A model generated the notes under the pieces. That model searched no databases. It had not been told where the DNA came from and saw only the letters and a program-made list of their open reading frames with translations. From positions 2,400,296-2,464,295 of the forward strand of contig NZ_CP009227.1 of the NCBI RefSeq assembly GCF_000775995.1: a DNA stretch of 64,000 nt, read 5' to 3'. How positions within the stretch are numbered: the stretch's first letter is position 1; every line of letters starts with the position of its first letter. Of this stretch, positions 41,101 to 48,843 are shown piece by piece. The DNA comes from Treponema sp. OMZ 838. Its GTDB lineage: Bacteria > Spirochaetota > Spirochaetia > Treponematales > Treponemataceae. The position numbers were made by a program, and so were the translations under genes.

Positions 41101-43710
41101 ATACGGGAAAGCGCTTTGTTCGGTAGAAAAGGCTCCCGACGGTTCAAAGATGCGGCTGACAAAATGCGCCTGTAGTTTTCCCGGTACGGGATCATCTGCG
41201 CCGATGGTGAAATGCTCGCTGAATGTTGCCTTTGAGGCGCTATTCAGTGTTCCTTCCCAAATGGTTGAGCGGCCTAGTTCCATTTCTACCGACGGATTGG
41301 TAAAGCTGAAATCGGAATAACCGAAATTATCCGGCGCAGAGGTAAAGAATACGGCAACGTCTGCGTTGTAATTGGGCGTCGGCGCACCGTGCAGCCATGC
41401 CCCCGAAAGCGTGAAAGCATTTTTGCCGCCGGTAAGCATTTTTTTCTCAGGTTCCAGTTTAACCGACAGGCGGTTCGGGACGACCGTTTCAATGCGGAGC
41501 GGCCGAGTCCATTCCTGTCCGCCGATTTTTACCTTTGCTTGCCAGAGACCGGTTACCGCGCCCGCGGCGGTTTTTGTTTCCACCGGATAAAAGCCGTTTA
41601 CCGAATGTGTTAGGAGGCGCGACTCCGTTACCCGTCCGAGCGGGTCTGAAAGTTCAAAAGAGACTGGAATATCCGCGGGGAGGGTTTTCTGTAAATCCTG
41701 CAGCACAAAGGTAAGATAGAGCGGATCACCCGGCCGCCATACGCCGCGCTCTCCGTAAATAAATCCCTTTACGCCGCCTACGGTTTTTTCGCCCCCGGTT
41801 TCAAAATGACTGACGCTCAATCCTGTTCCGGCTCCAATTTTCAAATATGAAGTCTGCCCCTTGTAGCTTGCCGCGATGAATACTGCTTTGGAAGCGTCTT
41901 CCAGTACTGCGGAGCCGTTTTTATCCGATCGGAGTTCGGCATTTTTGGAGCCGACATACGAATAGTAGGTAATTTCCGCCCCGCTGATAGGCTGCGCCGT
42001 TTTGATATCGGCAACGCTGGCGTACAGTTTTCCACTCGTTGTCTTTTTCGCCATAATGCCGACATCCGAGATAAGAATATTCCGCTTTATCAAATTCTTA
42101 CTATTGAAACGCGGAATGTAAAAAGCCGGATGATAGGGATTATTTTTATTTGACCAATAGGTATCCCGCTCATCATAATCCAAATCTTCCCAATAATTCC
42201 AGAAACTCTTTTCGTCGGGCGGCAAATCCGCTTCGATCATATCGGGAGGTTGCGGCAGCGAAGCAAACGCTTCATCGGCATCGGAGGGAATACGGTATTT
42301 GATATTCTTTTTTCTGAATGAGATGCGTATTTGAAACATCCCATGAGGATATTTTTTTGTGAGCGCCGACACATCAATTCCGCGCGGAATGTATTTATTC
42401 TGCATTGAATCGTCCCACTCGAATGAAACATTTTGCGTCCACACCGGCTCACCCACACGGTACAGTTCATCGGTGCCGTCCAATTCGTTTACCTGCAAGA
42501 ATTGAACAATGTTGTAATCATAAATGGCAAAGGCTTGTATTAAAAGTCCGTTCACGTTTCGTGTTTCAACCGGCAGTACCGTACCCTGCGAGGACGGTAA
42601 AATAGTTCCGTCGGTCATAAAACGCACGGACGGCAGTTCCCAATTATCCGAAAGAGTGATAGTCCGCGCTGCGGCAAGGTAGATACCGTTCGAGCTTTTA
42701 ATCCCGTTTGAAATGCGGATAGTTCTGATATTCCGCCAATTTGAATCGTCATAAATTGTCAGTACGTTACCTCTGACGGATACATTAACATCATCGCTCC
42801 GTGCGCCGTACTCATTATGTGTTGAAACAAAATCCCGTATATCCTGAGAAGAATCGAGCAGCCCTGAAAAACTCACCAGTATGGTATTCTTTTTTGAAGT
42901 ATTGATATCGATGATGGAAAATTCGTCTTTTGCCGGAATATCGAATGATTTTGTGCCTGCAAATGCCGCATCCTGTTTTTTCGACAAACCGAGCTTCCGC
43001 CCCTGCCACGAAACCGATAAGCTCCGCGACCGTTTCTTAATACCGATATTTTGGATAAAAAATTTCCACACCTTTCCCGATGAACCCTGTTCCCATTGCA
43101 TTGGGCAGGAGCTTCCCCAAAAGCCTCCTGACTTTGCCGAAACACAGTGCCGGATGGTATCCGCGGTAACGGGAATGTCTGTAGTGATACTGCCGCTGAG
43201 CGAATAAGCATCCTCATCTTGATTCAGTGTTAACGTATCCAGCACGACCTCATAGGAAGGGGTGTCTGCTAAAAACACATGGCGGTATGTACCCTGCGCC
43301 GTCTCCTTCCCGAACAGCTTTGCACAGTCTGCGGATAAGATGATTTTACGGCTGGAAGGGTAGGGAGCTGACGGCGTAAACACAACCGTTTTACTATCTT
43401 GGAGTTCCCATGTCCCCGTCTGCCGGGGAGAAAACTGCAAAGCCTGTTCAGGTTCGCAGATAACATCGCAGGCAAAGCTGACAGCAATAGGAGCAAGCCT
43501 TCCGATATTGGTCGGAGAAATCGCCGTAACGAATTCCTCCGTTCCGCTGTCCGCAGCCGTTTGCCGCTTATCGGCGCATCCGGTAAGGTTCATAGCTGCG
43601 AATATAAACATTGCAGCGAGACACAGCGCTGCGGCAATGGGTATACGTTTCATTTTTTTGTTTTTGACGTTTCTTGTCAGTATGTAGGAAAAAAGATTGA
43701 TATGTTTCAT
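38095..43710 (-). CDS. Alpha-2-macroglobulin-like lipoprotein with thioester
   Basis: A giant 1871-residue periplasmic lipoprotein of the bacterial alpha-2-macroglobulin (YfhM) group, which traps proteases by a bait region and a reactive thioester. The signal sequence ends in the lipobox NLTGC with Cys45 as the lipidated residue. MG-type beta domains occupy the N-terminal two thirds, and the thioester motif PHGCIEQ has its Cys at residue 1427. The helical TED domain follows (ASGAFAYWPGNSAPSAWGSSYALHFL). GGGAG precedes the ATG at 43710; the inner ATG at 43653 has no ribosome site. The usual partner, penicillin-binding protein 1C, is not next to it. The extreme 3' end lies in a palindromic repeat. 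Confidence 0.93.
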   Translation of the reverse strand: MKHINLFSYILTRNVKNKKMKRIPIAAALCLAAMFIFAAMNLTGCADKRQTAADSGTEEFVTAISPTNIGRLAPIAVSFACDVICEPEQALQFSPRQTGTWELQDSKTVVFTPSAPYPSSRKIILSADCAKLFGKETAQGTYRHVFLADTPSYEVVLDTLTLNQDEDAYSLSGSITTDIPVTADTIRHCVSAKSGGFWGSSCPMQWEQGSSGKVWKFFIQNIGIKKRSRSLSVSWQGRKLGLSKKQDAAFAGTKSFDIPAKDEFSIIDINTSKKNTILVSFSGLLDSSQDIRDFVSTHNEYGARSDDVNVSVRGNVLTIYDDSNWRNIRTIRISNGIKSSNGIYLAAARTITLSDNWELPSVRFMTDGTILPSSQGTVLPVETRNVNGLLIQAFAIYDYNIVQFLQVNELDGTDELYRVGEPVWTQNVSFEWDDSMQNKYIPRGIDVSALTKKYPHGMFQIRISFRKKNIKYRIPSDADEAFASLPQPPDMIEADLPPDEKSFWNYWEDLDYDERDTYWSNKNNPYHPAFYIPRFNSKNLIKRNILISDVGIMAKKTTSGKLYASVADIKTAQPISGAEITYYSYVGSKNAELRSDKNGSAVLEDASKAVFIAASYKGQTSYLKIGAGTGLSVSHFETGGEKTVGGVKGFIYGERGVWRPGDPLYLTFVLQDLQKTLPADIPVSFELSDPLGRVTESRLLTHSVNGFYPVETKTAAGAVTGLWQAKVKIGGQEWTRPLRIETVVPNRLSVKLEPEKKMLTGGKNAFTLSGAWLHGAPTPNYNADVAVFFTSAPDNFGYSDFSFTNPSVEMELGRSTIWEGTLNSASKATFSEHFTIGADDPVPGKLQAHFVSRIFEPSGAFSTEQSAFPYSPYSRYVGLRLPKGDAARGMLLTDVQHTADVLLIDQAGKPVPSGELSYTIHKLDWKWWWEKDALTDATYVSSNSSYEIVRGSVPVTNGKGSFQFEIKYPSWGRYLVTVSDGRRGHSAAKIVYIDWPGWAGRAQENGSGSAAMVALITDKRQYSTGETASVSFASSAGNRALVTVEKNGEIIKQDWLETAKDTTVYKLKLTEAMAPNVYVHITVLQQHLQTANSLPIRLYGIVPVMVDNPATKLTPVITAPAVYAPNEKAVISVSEQNGKPMTFTLAVVDEGLLGLTNYHGPELRREFYKKEASQLSSWDLYQYVMNAYSGKLETLLAIGGSEDLVDNRERGSNRFKPVVQYLGPFTIAAGEKKQLSFDMPEYVGAVRAIAVAGFNGAYGIAEKTVPVKADLMIQAALPRTLGVNERIEVPVTVFNGTDSAQNAKITLNTKGAIPSFAGEKLVKVPASSDMTVTFTVKTEAAGTADFTAAVKTDKGFAQSVTPVEVQARGIPVTYRTPFTLKPSEKTIVSVQSPGEVSSTTLSMELSSIPALNLASRLDYLIRYPHGCIEQITSGGFPQLYLADFAQLSPQEKTRIQKHIQSVIERYPQYQTASGAFAYWPGNSAPSAWGSSYALHFLTEAEKQGYAVPDSIKKPLTSWLASSAAEWESYSEDSAEIQAYRLFSLALAGSPNIGAMNRLKNERLDASAALLLAAAYSLTGRDDTAEDVFADALGALTKQETSYRYTGGSFGSSTRIQALYLMVCTLLQDDVKAAKAAREVASVLSSDDWCSTQETAWLLFSLLPYYKNRDAASCSYTVTANGALRQGQLKNASIIEALPAGTADKQTIEVTNTGKAILYGILTAEGMSIPGTEQRQNENIDLDVRYTDSDGDRISPADLKVGDSFVIKISVDNQMAKKIENIALTFPIPTCWEISNDRIALDSSDGSDSFAYQDIRDDVVYTYFDLARRDSVTYKFYATVAYKGEYFIPAIHAQAMYDNSIRAVVPGLKVSF

Positions 43711-43953
43711 AGTACGCTCCCTAAAATAGATAATAAATCAAATCTATTCAGCGGTCAATTACGGATTTCGTATGTGTATGCAGGTACTCAATTTTTTTTC
43801 TTGCGTTTTCGGATTTTTGACTCTATAATAATACCTATGTTGAGTCGCAGAATTGGATTATCACAGTATAAAAATCTTATTTCCAAAGCGGACACCATAT
43901 CGGAGCAAAATCGGTATACAGGGCTTGACACACTCATAGTCGGCAATACAATT

Positions 43954-44002
43954 TTCACAGTTCACAGTTCACAGTTCACAGTTCACAGTTCACAGTTCAC
44001 AG
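43954..44002. repeat. Heptanucleotide tandem repeat, seven units
   Basis: Seven exact copies of TTCACAG. The unit length is not a multiple of three. It overlaps the 3' end of the minus-strand gene fragment, whose last codons (TGT GAA CTG TGA) are made of the repeat itself. No plus-strand gene with a ribosome site runs through it. Confidence 0.9.
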
Positions 44003-44235
44003 CGAATCTTATTTAGATGGTTTTTTATCTTCTCCCTACAAACAGCATCATCACCTTTCCGCAGTTTTAAGTCTATCGGATACGAATCAAGATACGCATA
44101 TTCCTTTTTCTCATGGTGTACACAAACAGCTTTTTGCGTCCCGGAAAATGCCATGCGTTGCTGCGAAAGGCTGTAGAGCAGGGTATTATAAACGCTTGTG
44201 CAATACCGCTTTATACCGTTGGGGACGGCAGTCGG
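43990..44235 (-). pseudogene. Gene fragment, C-terminal part of an unrecognised protein
   Basis: A minus-strand frame open for 82 codons between two stops, with protein-like composition (LYSLSQQRMAFSGTQK, then EKKEYAYLDSYPIDLKLRKG) and a charged C-terminus (KIKNHLNKIRCEL). The only ATG is internal (44154) and there is no ribosome site, so it looks like the tail of a lost gene rather than an active one. Its end merges with the TTCACAG repeat. The family is not recognised. Confidence 0.4.
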
Positions 44236-44304
44236 TCATATTAGGCTAAGAGAATTATGAAAACCGTTTTTTGCGGTTGCAGCATACTAATTAAGGGAGA
44301 TTTT

Positions 44305-46767
44305 ATGATAAAAATGAATCTGAATAAAACAAATATACTTAGAGGATGGGCAACAATGGCAGTACTGGCCATTGCCTCGTTGTTCATGTTTACGGCATGC
44401 CCGCGCTCGACAGACAGTGTGGTGCCCAATGAAGTGCCGACCGTGGATAAATTTACGGTAAATTTTAGTGTAGACGGCGAACACGGTACGCTTATTGCAA
44501 AGGTAAACGATGTAGCGATCGGAACCGGTACGAAGGTGGAGAAAGATAAAAAAGTAAGCTTTACGGCAACGCCTGATAAAAACTATAAAGTAAAGGAATG
44601 GAGGGTAGGTGGCTCTGCTGTTACAGGTAATACGTCAAGTTCTTATACGCACACCGTCACAAAGGCTGTAGAGGTCAAAGTCTCTTTTGAATCGCTTCCG
44701 GTAGGTCAAGCTTCTTATATAGTACAACACTATAAAGAAAAACCGGAAGGCGGCTATTCTGTAGTGCCATCGGATACTGAAAGTTTACACGACACTGCAG
44801 GAGCAACTGCTGTATACACTCCTAAAACTTTCGAAGGTTTTAACTACAATTCGTCGCTTACAAAAATAAACGATTCCGTACAGACAAGCGGGACAATAAA
44901 CGCTGATGGCAGTACTGTTGTAAAACTCTATTACGAGCGCAAAACGGTAAACGTAACTTTTAAGCTTAACGGCGGAAACGTAAGCGGTAATACAGACGAT
45001 ATAATCAAAACAGGTAAATTCGGAACAGCATTTACTGCTCCGGAACCCGTCAAGGCGGATGCCGAGCTTAAAGGATGGAATCCCTCGTTGCCTTCACCTA
45101 CAACATTTCCTGCGGCCGATACGACATATACGGCACAATGGCAGATTACGTCAGGCGGAGGTGGAAAAATCTTCATCAAGTATAATGCTGAGAACCTCAC
45201 TGTCAGATACAAAAAAAACGATCGGTATGAATTATTGCTGCCGAATTCTGAAGTTTCTGAAGGTACGTTGTTACGCTTTCGAGATAAGAATATCCCTGCA
45301 GGACAGCAAGTTGATAAGTGGATGGTAAACGCAAAAGAACTCGACGATGATGACTACACGGTTAACGCTGCCGATGCAGCTATCGACGGTTCGAATAAAG
45401 TTATTACGGTAACGTACACCACTAAGCCTGCTGCCGCGGTTGTTATAAAGTTTGACGAAAGCAAGGTCGAAGTGTATAAAAACGGCAGCGGTACACTCAA
45501 TAACGGGGCTACTGTTTACGAGGGCGCCTTACTTTGGTTTGAACTCTTAAATCCTCCTGAAGGACAGCAAGTTGATAAGTGGAAGGTAAACACAAAAGAA
45601 CTCGACTACGATGACTACACGGTTAACACTGCCGATGCGAGTACCGAAGGTTCGAATAAAGTTATTACGGTAACCTACACCACTAAGCCTGCTGCCGCGG
45701 TTGTTATAAAGTTTGACGACAGCAAGATCGAAGTGTATAAAAACGGCAGCGGCGCACTCAATAACGGGGCTACTGTTTACGAGGGCGCCTCACTTTGGTT
45801 TGAACTTGTGAATCCGCCTGCAGGACAGCAAGTTGATAAGTGGATGGTAAACGCAAAAGAACTCGACGATGATGAGTACACGGTTAACGCTGCTGATGCA
45901 GTTAGCGAAGGTTCGAATAAAGTTATTACGGTAACGTATACCACTAAGCCCGCTGCTGCGGTTGTTGTAAAGTTTGACAACAGCAAGATCGAAGTGTATA
46001 AAAACGGCAGCGGCGCACTCAATAATGGGGCTACTGTTTACGAGGGCGCCTCACTTTGGTTCGAGGTTAAAAGTCTTCCTACCGGGCAGGTTTTCGACAA
46101 GTGGAAGGTAAACACAAAGAACATTAGCGGCAATAGCTATAACGTAAACATTGCCGATGCGATTACCGAAGGTTCGGGTAAGGTTATTACGGTAACCTAT
46201 ACAACCAAACTGTCAGCCGGTCCTGTTGTTATTAAATTCGATCCTACGCTTGTGCAGGTAGAGGCTCCGCTTTCCGGTATGCATGGCATAACGACCGGAC
46301 AAACGATTGATGCAGGCACGCTGTTGCTTGTTCGTCCGCTGGTATCGAGCGATATAGATATAGATAAGATATTTTTTAACACAAAAGAGTATACGTATAA
46401 ACCCGATAACAGCTATTCGCTTGATATAAACGATGCAGTCCAAGAGGGCGGCAACAAGGTTGTCCGCATCGGTTTTACCGTTAAACATCCGCAAGTACTG
46501 ACTGCGCAATTTACCCCTGCTGCATTAATCGAGTGTAGAACCGTTACCGGTGCACCAATCACTTCGGGCTATGAAGGCTCTGCCTATTTGTATGCGATAC
46601 TGAAGGCCAAATTATCACCCGGTCAAGTGGTAAAGCATTGGGAAGTCAACGGTACAAAAATTCCCGGCTCCGAAAGACAGACAATACTTGAAGGGCAGGC
46701 AAACCCCGCTTTTGCTGTGGAAGAAGGGGGTAAAAAAGTCGTTAAAGTCAATCTTGTTTTGGAATAG
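44305..46767 (+). CDS. Surface lipoprotein with InlB-like and tandem repeats
   Basis: About 820 residues. GGGAG is 5 nt before the ATG at 44305. The signal sequence ends FMFTACPRS, a lipobox, so the protein is lipidated. Next comes a segment like bacterial-repeat/InlB domains (VNFSVDGEHGTLIAKVNDVAI; ATPDKNYKVKEWRV) and a Listeria-Bacteroides repeat (VNVTFKLNGGNVSG). Then come about six beta units of 87 residues, three of them nearly identical (KFDESKVEVYKNGSGTLNNG and variants). The pattern VITVTYTTKPAA closes each unit. A surface adhesin or matrix protein is likely. Near-identical DNA repeats allow changes in repeat number. It is monocistronic with hairpins downstream. Confidence 0.85.
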   Translation: MIKMNLNKTNILRGWATMAVLAIASLFMFTACPRSTDSVVPNEVPTVDKFTVNFSVDGEHGTLIAKVNDVAIGTGTKVEKDKKVSFTATPDKNYKVKEWRVGGSAVTGNTSSSYTHTVTKAVEVKVSFESLPVGQASYIVQHYKEKPEGGYSVVPSDTESLHDTAGATAVYTPKTFEGFNYNSSLTKINDSVQTSGTINADGSTVVKLYYERKTVNVTFKLNGGNVSGNTDDIIKTGKFGTAFTAPEPVKADAELKGWNPSLPSPTTFPAADTTYTAQWQITSGGGGKIFIKYNAENLTVRYKKNDRYELLLPNSEVSEGTLLRFRDKNIPAGQQVDKWMVNAKELDDDDYTVNAADAAIDGSNKVITVTYTTKPAAAVVIKFDESKVEVYKNGSGTLNNGATVYEGALLWFELLNPPEGQQVDKWKVNTKELDYDDYTVNTADASTEGSNKVITVTYTTKPAAAVVIKFDDSKIEVYKNGSGALNNGATVYEGASLWFELVNPPAGQQVDKWMVNAKELDDDEYTVNAADAVSEGSNKVITVTYTTKPAAAVVVKFDNSKIEVYKNGSGALNNGATVYEGASLWFEVKSLPTGQVFDKWKVNTKNISGNSYNVNIADAITEGSGKVITVTYTTKLSAGPVVIKFDPTLVQVEAPLSGMHGITTGQTIDAGTLLLVRPLVSSDIDIDKIFFNTKEYTYKPDNSYSLDINDAVQEGGNKVVRIGFTVKHPQVLTAQFTPAALIECRTVTGAPITSGYEGSAYLYAILKAKLSPGQVVKHWEVNGTKIPGSERQTILEGQANPAFAVEEGGKKVVKVNLVLE
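45439..46224 (+). repeat. Three 261-bp in-frame tandem repeats
   Basis: Units begin GTTGTTATAAAGTTTGACGA at 45439, then at 45700 and 45961 (period 261 nt, 87 codons), and are almost identical in DNA. More diverged units flank them at about 45164-45438 and 46225-46480. Identity at the DNA level points to recent duplication or conversion. Confidence 0.9.
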
Positions 46768-46789
46768 CACTGTTTGAACAGATGATCTA

Positions 46790-46816
46790 ATCCCCCGATG
46801 CGTTGTGTCGGGGGAT
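46790..46816 (+). terminator. Hairpin after the repeat lipoprotein gene
   Basis: ATCCCCCGA (46790-46798) pairs perfectly with TCGGGGGAT (46808-46816). It lies 23 bp after the stop. No U tract follows, so it may only protect the 3' end. Confidence 0.6.
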
Positions 46817-46900
46817 GTTAATTGAATGATATTCATGAACCTCAAAAAAATTTGATTCGCAGTCTGCAAAGCTGTTAACTTAATGAATTTCCTTACAGAA

Positions 46901-46926
46901 CAAGCCGATAGGCTTGCAGTTTTTAG
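46901..46926 (+). terminator. CAAGCC-GATA-GGCTTG terminator, copy 1
   Basis: A six-bp stem with a GATA loop followed by CAGTTTTTAGAGA. The surrounding TTACAGAACAAGC..GCTTGC.GTTTTTA is repeated at 51950-51982. Confidence 0.6.
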
Positions 46927-46977
46927 AGATCCTCATTAGTACGTTATATATTGAATTTTATTATTATACTATAGGAA

Positions 46978-47008
46978 AACCTCTCAAAAACTGAAGTTTT
47001 TAGAGGTT
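46978..47008 (+). terminator. AACCTCTcAAAAACT hairpin
   Basis: AACCTCTCAAAAACT pairs with AGTTTTTAGAGGTT around a GA turn, with one mismatch. It is the third member of the AACCTCT hairpin group, just upstream of the vapB promoter region. Confidence 0.6.
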
Positions 47009-47146
47009 CCCGCTAATATATTTTTCTTATTTATTTGTGCAGGCATGTATTACAAAGTATCCGATTCGTTTATACTGATGAGTCGTTTAGACTATCGCTT
47101 GCTTCTACACAATGATATGTGTAAAATAGGTATGGAGGGTGATAAA

Positions 47147-47344
47147 GTGGCGACAAATCTTGCAATAAATGAAGAATTACTCAATACCACTTATGAAATC
47201 GGCGGGTACAGCACAAAAAAAGAAACGGTGAATACGGCGCTTGAAGAGTTTATTGAACGGCAAAAATCCGAAGAACTCATACAGCTGTTTGGAAAAATTG
47301 AATATCATCCTTCTTATAATTACAAGAAGATGAGATCGCGATGA
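47147..47344 (+). CDS. vapB: VapB-type antitoxin
   Basis: A 65-residue antitoxin beginning MATNLAINEELLNTTYEIGG with the conserved STKKETVNTALEEFIERQK DNA-binding helix pattern of the VapB (PF09957-type) family. GGAGG lies 8 nt before the GTG at 47147; the longer frame from 47045 lacks such a site. It would bind its own promoter and a PIN-domain toxin. Its stop overlaps the ATG of the following toxin remnant by 4 bp (ATGA), the normal vapBC arrangement, but that toxin is internally deleted. This antitoxin is therefore an orphan, or protects against a related toxin elsewhere. Confidence 0.82.
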   Translation: MATNLAINEELLNTTYEIGGYSTKKETVNTALEEFIERQKSEELIQLFGKIEYHPSYNYKKMRSR

Positions 47345-47511
47345 AGTTTGTATTGGTTGACACTTCCGTATGGTCGCTTGCTTTTAGAAAAAAGCGTCTG
47401 GATGGTAACGATAAAAATTTCTCGATATTTGCATTAGATAAAGATTTTGAACAGTATCGGAGATATATCGATATTGAACTTGTAAATACGATCGGGAGAT
47501 ATACTGAATGA
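47341..47511 (+). pseudogene. vapC: vapC remnant with internal deletion
   Basis: A 56-codon frame starting in the vapB stop. It opens with the PIN-domain N-terminus (MKFVLVDTSVWSLAFRKK, including the first catalytic Asp). It then jumps to what looks like the C-terminal part (FALDKDFEQYRRYIDIELV). Normal VapC is about 130 residues, so roughly 70 residues with the other acidic catalytic positions are missing, while the frame is kept. It cannot be an active RNase. Confidence 0.7.
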
Positions 47512-47523
47512 GGAGCGTGTGAC

Positions 47524-47976
47524 ATGCGAGCAGTGATACAGCGGGTACGGTCGGGAAGCGTGGCAATTGAAGGCTTTGAAACGCAGACCATCGGCAAGGG
47601 CTTTGTGATTTTGCTCGGTATCTGTCCTGAAGATACTGAGGGCGATATAGATTGGTTGGTTAAGAAAATCGTACAGATGCGGATTTTCGAAGACGATGAG
47701 GGGAAGATGAACCGTGCCCTTGCGGATGTGCAGGGCGACATTTTATTGGTCAGTCAGTTCACCCTGTTTGCCAGTACCAAGAAAGGAAACCGCCCGTCCT
47801 TCAATGCAGCGGCGGAGCCTTCGATTGCAATCCCGCTCTATGAATGCTGTATCCGCAAACTGAGCGAAGCGCTTGGTAAGCCGATAAAAACCGGACAATT
47901 CGGAGCGGATATGCAGGTGGAAATTCACAATGACGGACCGGTTACGATCATAATCGACACGAAGGTAAAAGAATAA
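47524..47976 (+). CDS. dtd: D-aminoacyl-tRNA deacylase
   Basis: A proofreading enzyme that removes D-amino acids, and glycine from tRNA-Ala, from charged tRNA. Both active-site motifs are present: SQFTLFAST and NDGPVTI. The start MRAVIQRVRSGSV is typical and length is 150 residues. GAGGAGCG precedes the ATG. pth follows after 16 bp, pairing two tRNA-recycling activities in one transcript. It is not related to the VapBC remnant upstream except by position. Confidence 0.95.
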   Translation: MRAVIQRVRSGSVAIEGFETQTIGKGFVILLGICPEDTEGDIDWLVKKIVQMRIFEDDEGKMNRALADVQGDILLVSQFTLFASTKKGNRPSFNAAAEPSIAIPLYECCIRKLSEALGKPIKTGQFGADMQVEIHNDGPVTIIIDTKVKE

Positions 47977-47992
47977 TTACGGGTCAAAAAAG

Positions 47993-48610
47993 ATGATTTC
48001 GTTAATAGCATTTTTAGGAAATGTCGGGCGGGAGTATGAACGCACCCGGCATAACGCAGCGTGGATCGCTGCGGATCGTTTATCTATTTGCAGGGGAATT
48101 TCGTGGCAGCATAAATTCCGCGGCTTGTATGGGCGGTTTCCGGCAGCAGTGAGCGGGGGACAGGCTGTCCATGCTTTAAAGCCTGAAACCTATATGAATC
48201 TATCGGGCGAATCAGTAGGGGAGGCTGCCCAGTTTTTCAAAATCCCCCCGGCGGAAATACTTGTTGTGCATGATGAGCTTGAACTGCCCCCTGCTGCCTT
48301 GAGCCTCAAGTGGTCGGGAGGGCTCGGTGGACACAACGGGCTTCGCTCAATAAAGGCTGCACTGGGTACGCCGGACTTTTGGCGACTCAGGATCGGTATC
48401 GGGCGTCCCGGCAGAAAAAAAAGCAGCAGCGCCGATCATCCCGATATCGCAGGCTATGTGCTGTCTCCTTTTTCTCAAGAAGAATTCACCCTGCTGGATG
48501 CGGCACTGCCTCAGCTGGAACCGCTTTTTACCGCACTCATCACTGAACGGAAGGAGCCGCAAACGCTGCTTTCCGCATGGACGAAGGTACCGCCCTGCAC
48601 ATCAGTGTAA
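47993..48610 (+). CDS. pth: Peptidyl-tRNA hydrolase
   Basis: It frees tRNA from prematurely released peptidyl-tRNA. Catalytic His is in TRHNAAW, Asn in KPETYMNLSGES, the Asp motif is VVHDELELP, and GGLGGHNGLRS follows. The first loop reads GNVG instead of the usual GNPG, a small change near the substrate pocket. Length is 205 residues. The ribosome site is weak and translation probably depends on dtd just upstream. Its stop is followed by two-hairpin element copy 3, which separates it from the convergent recA gene. Confidence 0.94.
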   Translation: MISLIAFLGNVGREYERTRHNAAWIAADRLSICRGISWQHKFRGLYGRFPAAVSGGQAVHALKPETYMNLSGESVGEAAQFFKIPPAEILVVHDELELPPAALSLKWSGGLGGHNGLRSIKAALGTPDFWRLRIGIGRPGRKKSSSADHPDIAGYVLSPFSQEEFTLLDAALPQLEPLFTALITERKEPQTLLSAWTKVPPCTSV

Positions 48611-48639
48611 GCTCCAAACTCTAACCCAGGTCTTTCTTT

Positions 48640-48828
48640 TGCGTGAAATTTTCCTAAAATTTCACGCATCTTTTCCCTGCAGGAGAGAAATCGCATCAGA
48701 CAGATAAATAAAAATCGCAAAATAAATAGGCTATGAGACCATTTGAGGCGCAAAGCGGCGAAATTCTGGTTGAATAGCCTATTTATTTTGCGGGGAAATA
48801 TAGCAAAACAGTCTGATGCGATTACTCT
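48640..48828. repeat. Two-hairpin intergenic element, copy 3 of 3
   Basis: Hairpin A has perfect 13-bp arms (48640-48652 and 48656-48668) around AAATTTT. After 15 nt comes hairpin B (48684-48828). Its outer stem is 18 bp with one mismatch (48684-48701 with 48811-48828, keeping CGCATCAG/CTGATGCG). Its inner stem is 18 bp and perfect (48716-48733 with 48775-48792). The loop core TGAGACCATTTGA is kept with a CGC/GCG cap. It lies between the pth stop and the recA stop (15 bp away). Confidence 0.86.
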
Positions 48829-48843
48829 GTGATATCAGGTCGT

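Noticed and set aside
43954-44002. TTCACAG repeats as a CRISPR array
   Set aside because: The units are 7 bp and contiguous with no spacers; there are no cas genes.
43399-44016. Plus-strand 205-codon frame running into the heptamer repeat
   Set aside because: Its first part is antisense to the macroglobulin gene start, with no ribosome site at any start; the repeat part encodes only HSSQFTV units.
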